A stretch of DNA of 7,281 bases, taken from Alistipes sp. (GTDB lineage: Bacteria > Bacteroidota > Bacteroidia > Bacteroidales > Rikenellaceae). Below are positions 7,018 to 7,281 of the stretch, in pieces. The stretch spans positions 1 to 7,281 of the forward strand of contig JAFOZN010000038.1 in NCBI GenBank assembly GCA_017391185.1, read 5' to 3'. The first letter of the stretch is position 1. Each line of letters starts with the position of its first letter. Made by a program: the position numbers and the translations under genes. The notes under the pieces are model-generated. The model had not been told where the DNA came from. It worked only from the letters and a program-made list of their open reading frames with translations, and did not search any database.

Positions 7018-7281
7018 ATGAATAAACTATTATTAGCAATCTTAGCTATCGGAGTATTATTGAGTTTAAGTAGTTGCTCCAAAGACGATGTACAATCGGG
7101 AGTGGATATAGAATTTTCGGCAAAATACTTTGCAGACCCCAATGACAAATATATGTATGTGTACACGATGCACTCTCCAGACAATAGCATGGGAACAACA
7201 TATATTGAGAAACATGACATAACATACGCAGCCAAAATATCTATCGATTTGAATCCTGGTGAGTATTATGTTATATTTCCA
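7018..7281 (+). CDS. Small lipoprotein of unknown function, second of the pair (partial, runs off the window)
   Basis: An open frame of 88 codons runs from the ATG at 7018 to the window end with no stop, so the 3' part is missing. It begins with a lipoprotein signal peptide (MNK, a hydrophobic core, lipobox L17-S18-S19-C20) and then SKDDVQSGVDIEF, the same as the upstream gene except Val for Ile. Further similarity follows: KYMYVY (44-49) against KYMSIY, and DITYAAKISIDLNPGEYYV (67-85) against QITYVSPISFDLNPGNYYI. The middle is 4 residues longer than in the first copy. The two are tandem paralogues, 70 bases apart, with no terminator seen between them, so they may be co-transcribed. The acidic residues after C20 predict surface display. 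The function is unknown. Confidence 0.8.
   Translation, partial: MNKLLLAILAIGVLLSLSSCSKDDVQSGVDIEFSAKYFADPNDKYMYVYTMHSPDNSMGTTYIEKHDITYAAKISIDLNPGEYYVIFP
7072..7116 (+). repeat. Conserved 45-bp block, copy 2 (lipidation site)
   Basis: This is the second copy of the block at 6660-6704, in the same frame and at the same residue positions (C20 to F33) of the second lipoprotein. Confidence 0.9.

Noticed and set aside
7011..7235. 74-codon open frame on the minus strand at the right end
   Set aside because: It is antisense to the partial lipoprotein gene, whose paralogy to the neighbouring gene shows which strand is coding.
1..7281. CRISPR arrays, tRNA or rRNA genes, insertion sequences or phage genes
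   Set aside because: No regularly spaced repeats, tRNA-like cloverleaf, rRNA-like sequence, transposase or integrase was seen on either strand.

Overview
The window reads as a chromosomal segment of a Bacteroidales-type bacterium. This rests on four things: promoters of the Bacteroidetes type (TAnnTTTG -7 boxes) close upstream of most genes; little sign of Shine-Dalgarno sequences; typical Bacteroidetes families (a DUF2723/GT117 membrane protein of over 1000 residues and a DUF4834 protein); and lipoproteins with a Cys-Ser-Lys-Asp-Asp start to the mature chain. The genus cannot be fixed from the sequence alone.

Layout from left to right. Positions 1-215 hold no gene. They contain two consecutive RNA-type hairpins (31-69 and 72-117), a perfect 12-bp palindrome (147-158) and a -7 box (175-182). 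A secreted calcineurin-like metallophosphoesterase follows (216-1205, +). Next, from its own promoter, comes a 1067-residue polytopic DUF2723 protein (1296-4499, +), a bacterial relative of the eukaryotic O-mannosyltransferase TMEM260. A bidirectional terminator (4515-4552) separates it from the convergent purB gene for adenylosuccinate lyase (4569-5912, -). A 136-bp divergent intergenic region carries a promoter in each direction, one for purB and one for a small DUF4834 membrane protein (6049-6438, +). That gene ends in a strong intrinsic terminator (6490-6533).

The right end (6534-7281) is visibly more AT-rich: 16 of 60 bases are G or C at 6601-6660, against 29 of 60 at 4081-4140. It holds two tandem small lipoprotein genes that are paralogues. 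The second runs off the window edge. Both carry the same block at the lipidation site and start of the mature chain, while the signal peptides differ. They look like the first members of a possible family of surface lipoproteins of unknown function.

Most of the window is ordinary housekeeping or envelope content and the genes do not form one pathway. The phosphoesterase and the DUF2723 protein both act in or across the envelope, but each has its own promoter and nothing shows a joint role. The most notable parts are the tandem lipoprotein pair and the structured, possibly regulated leader region at 31-182.
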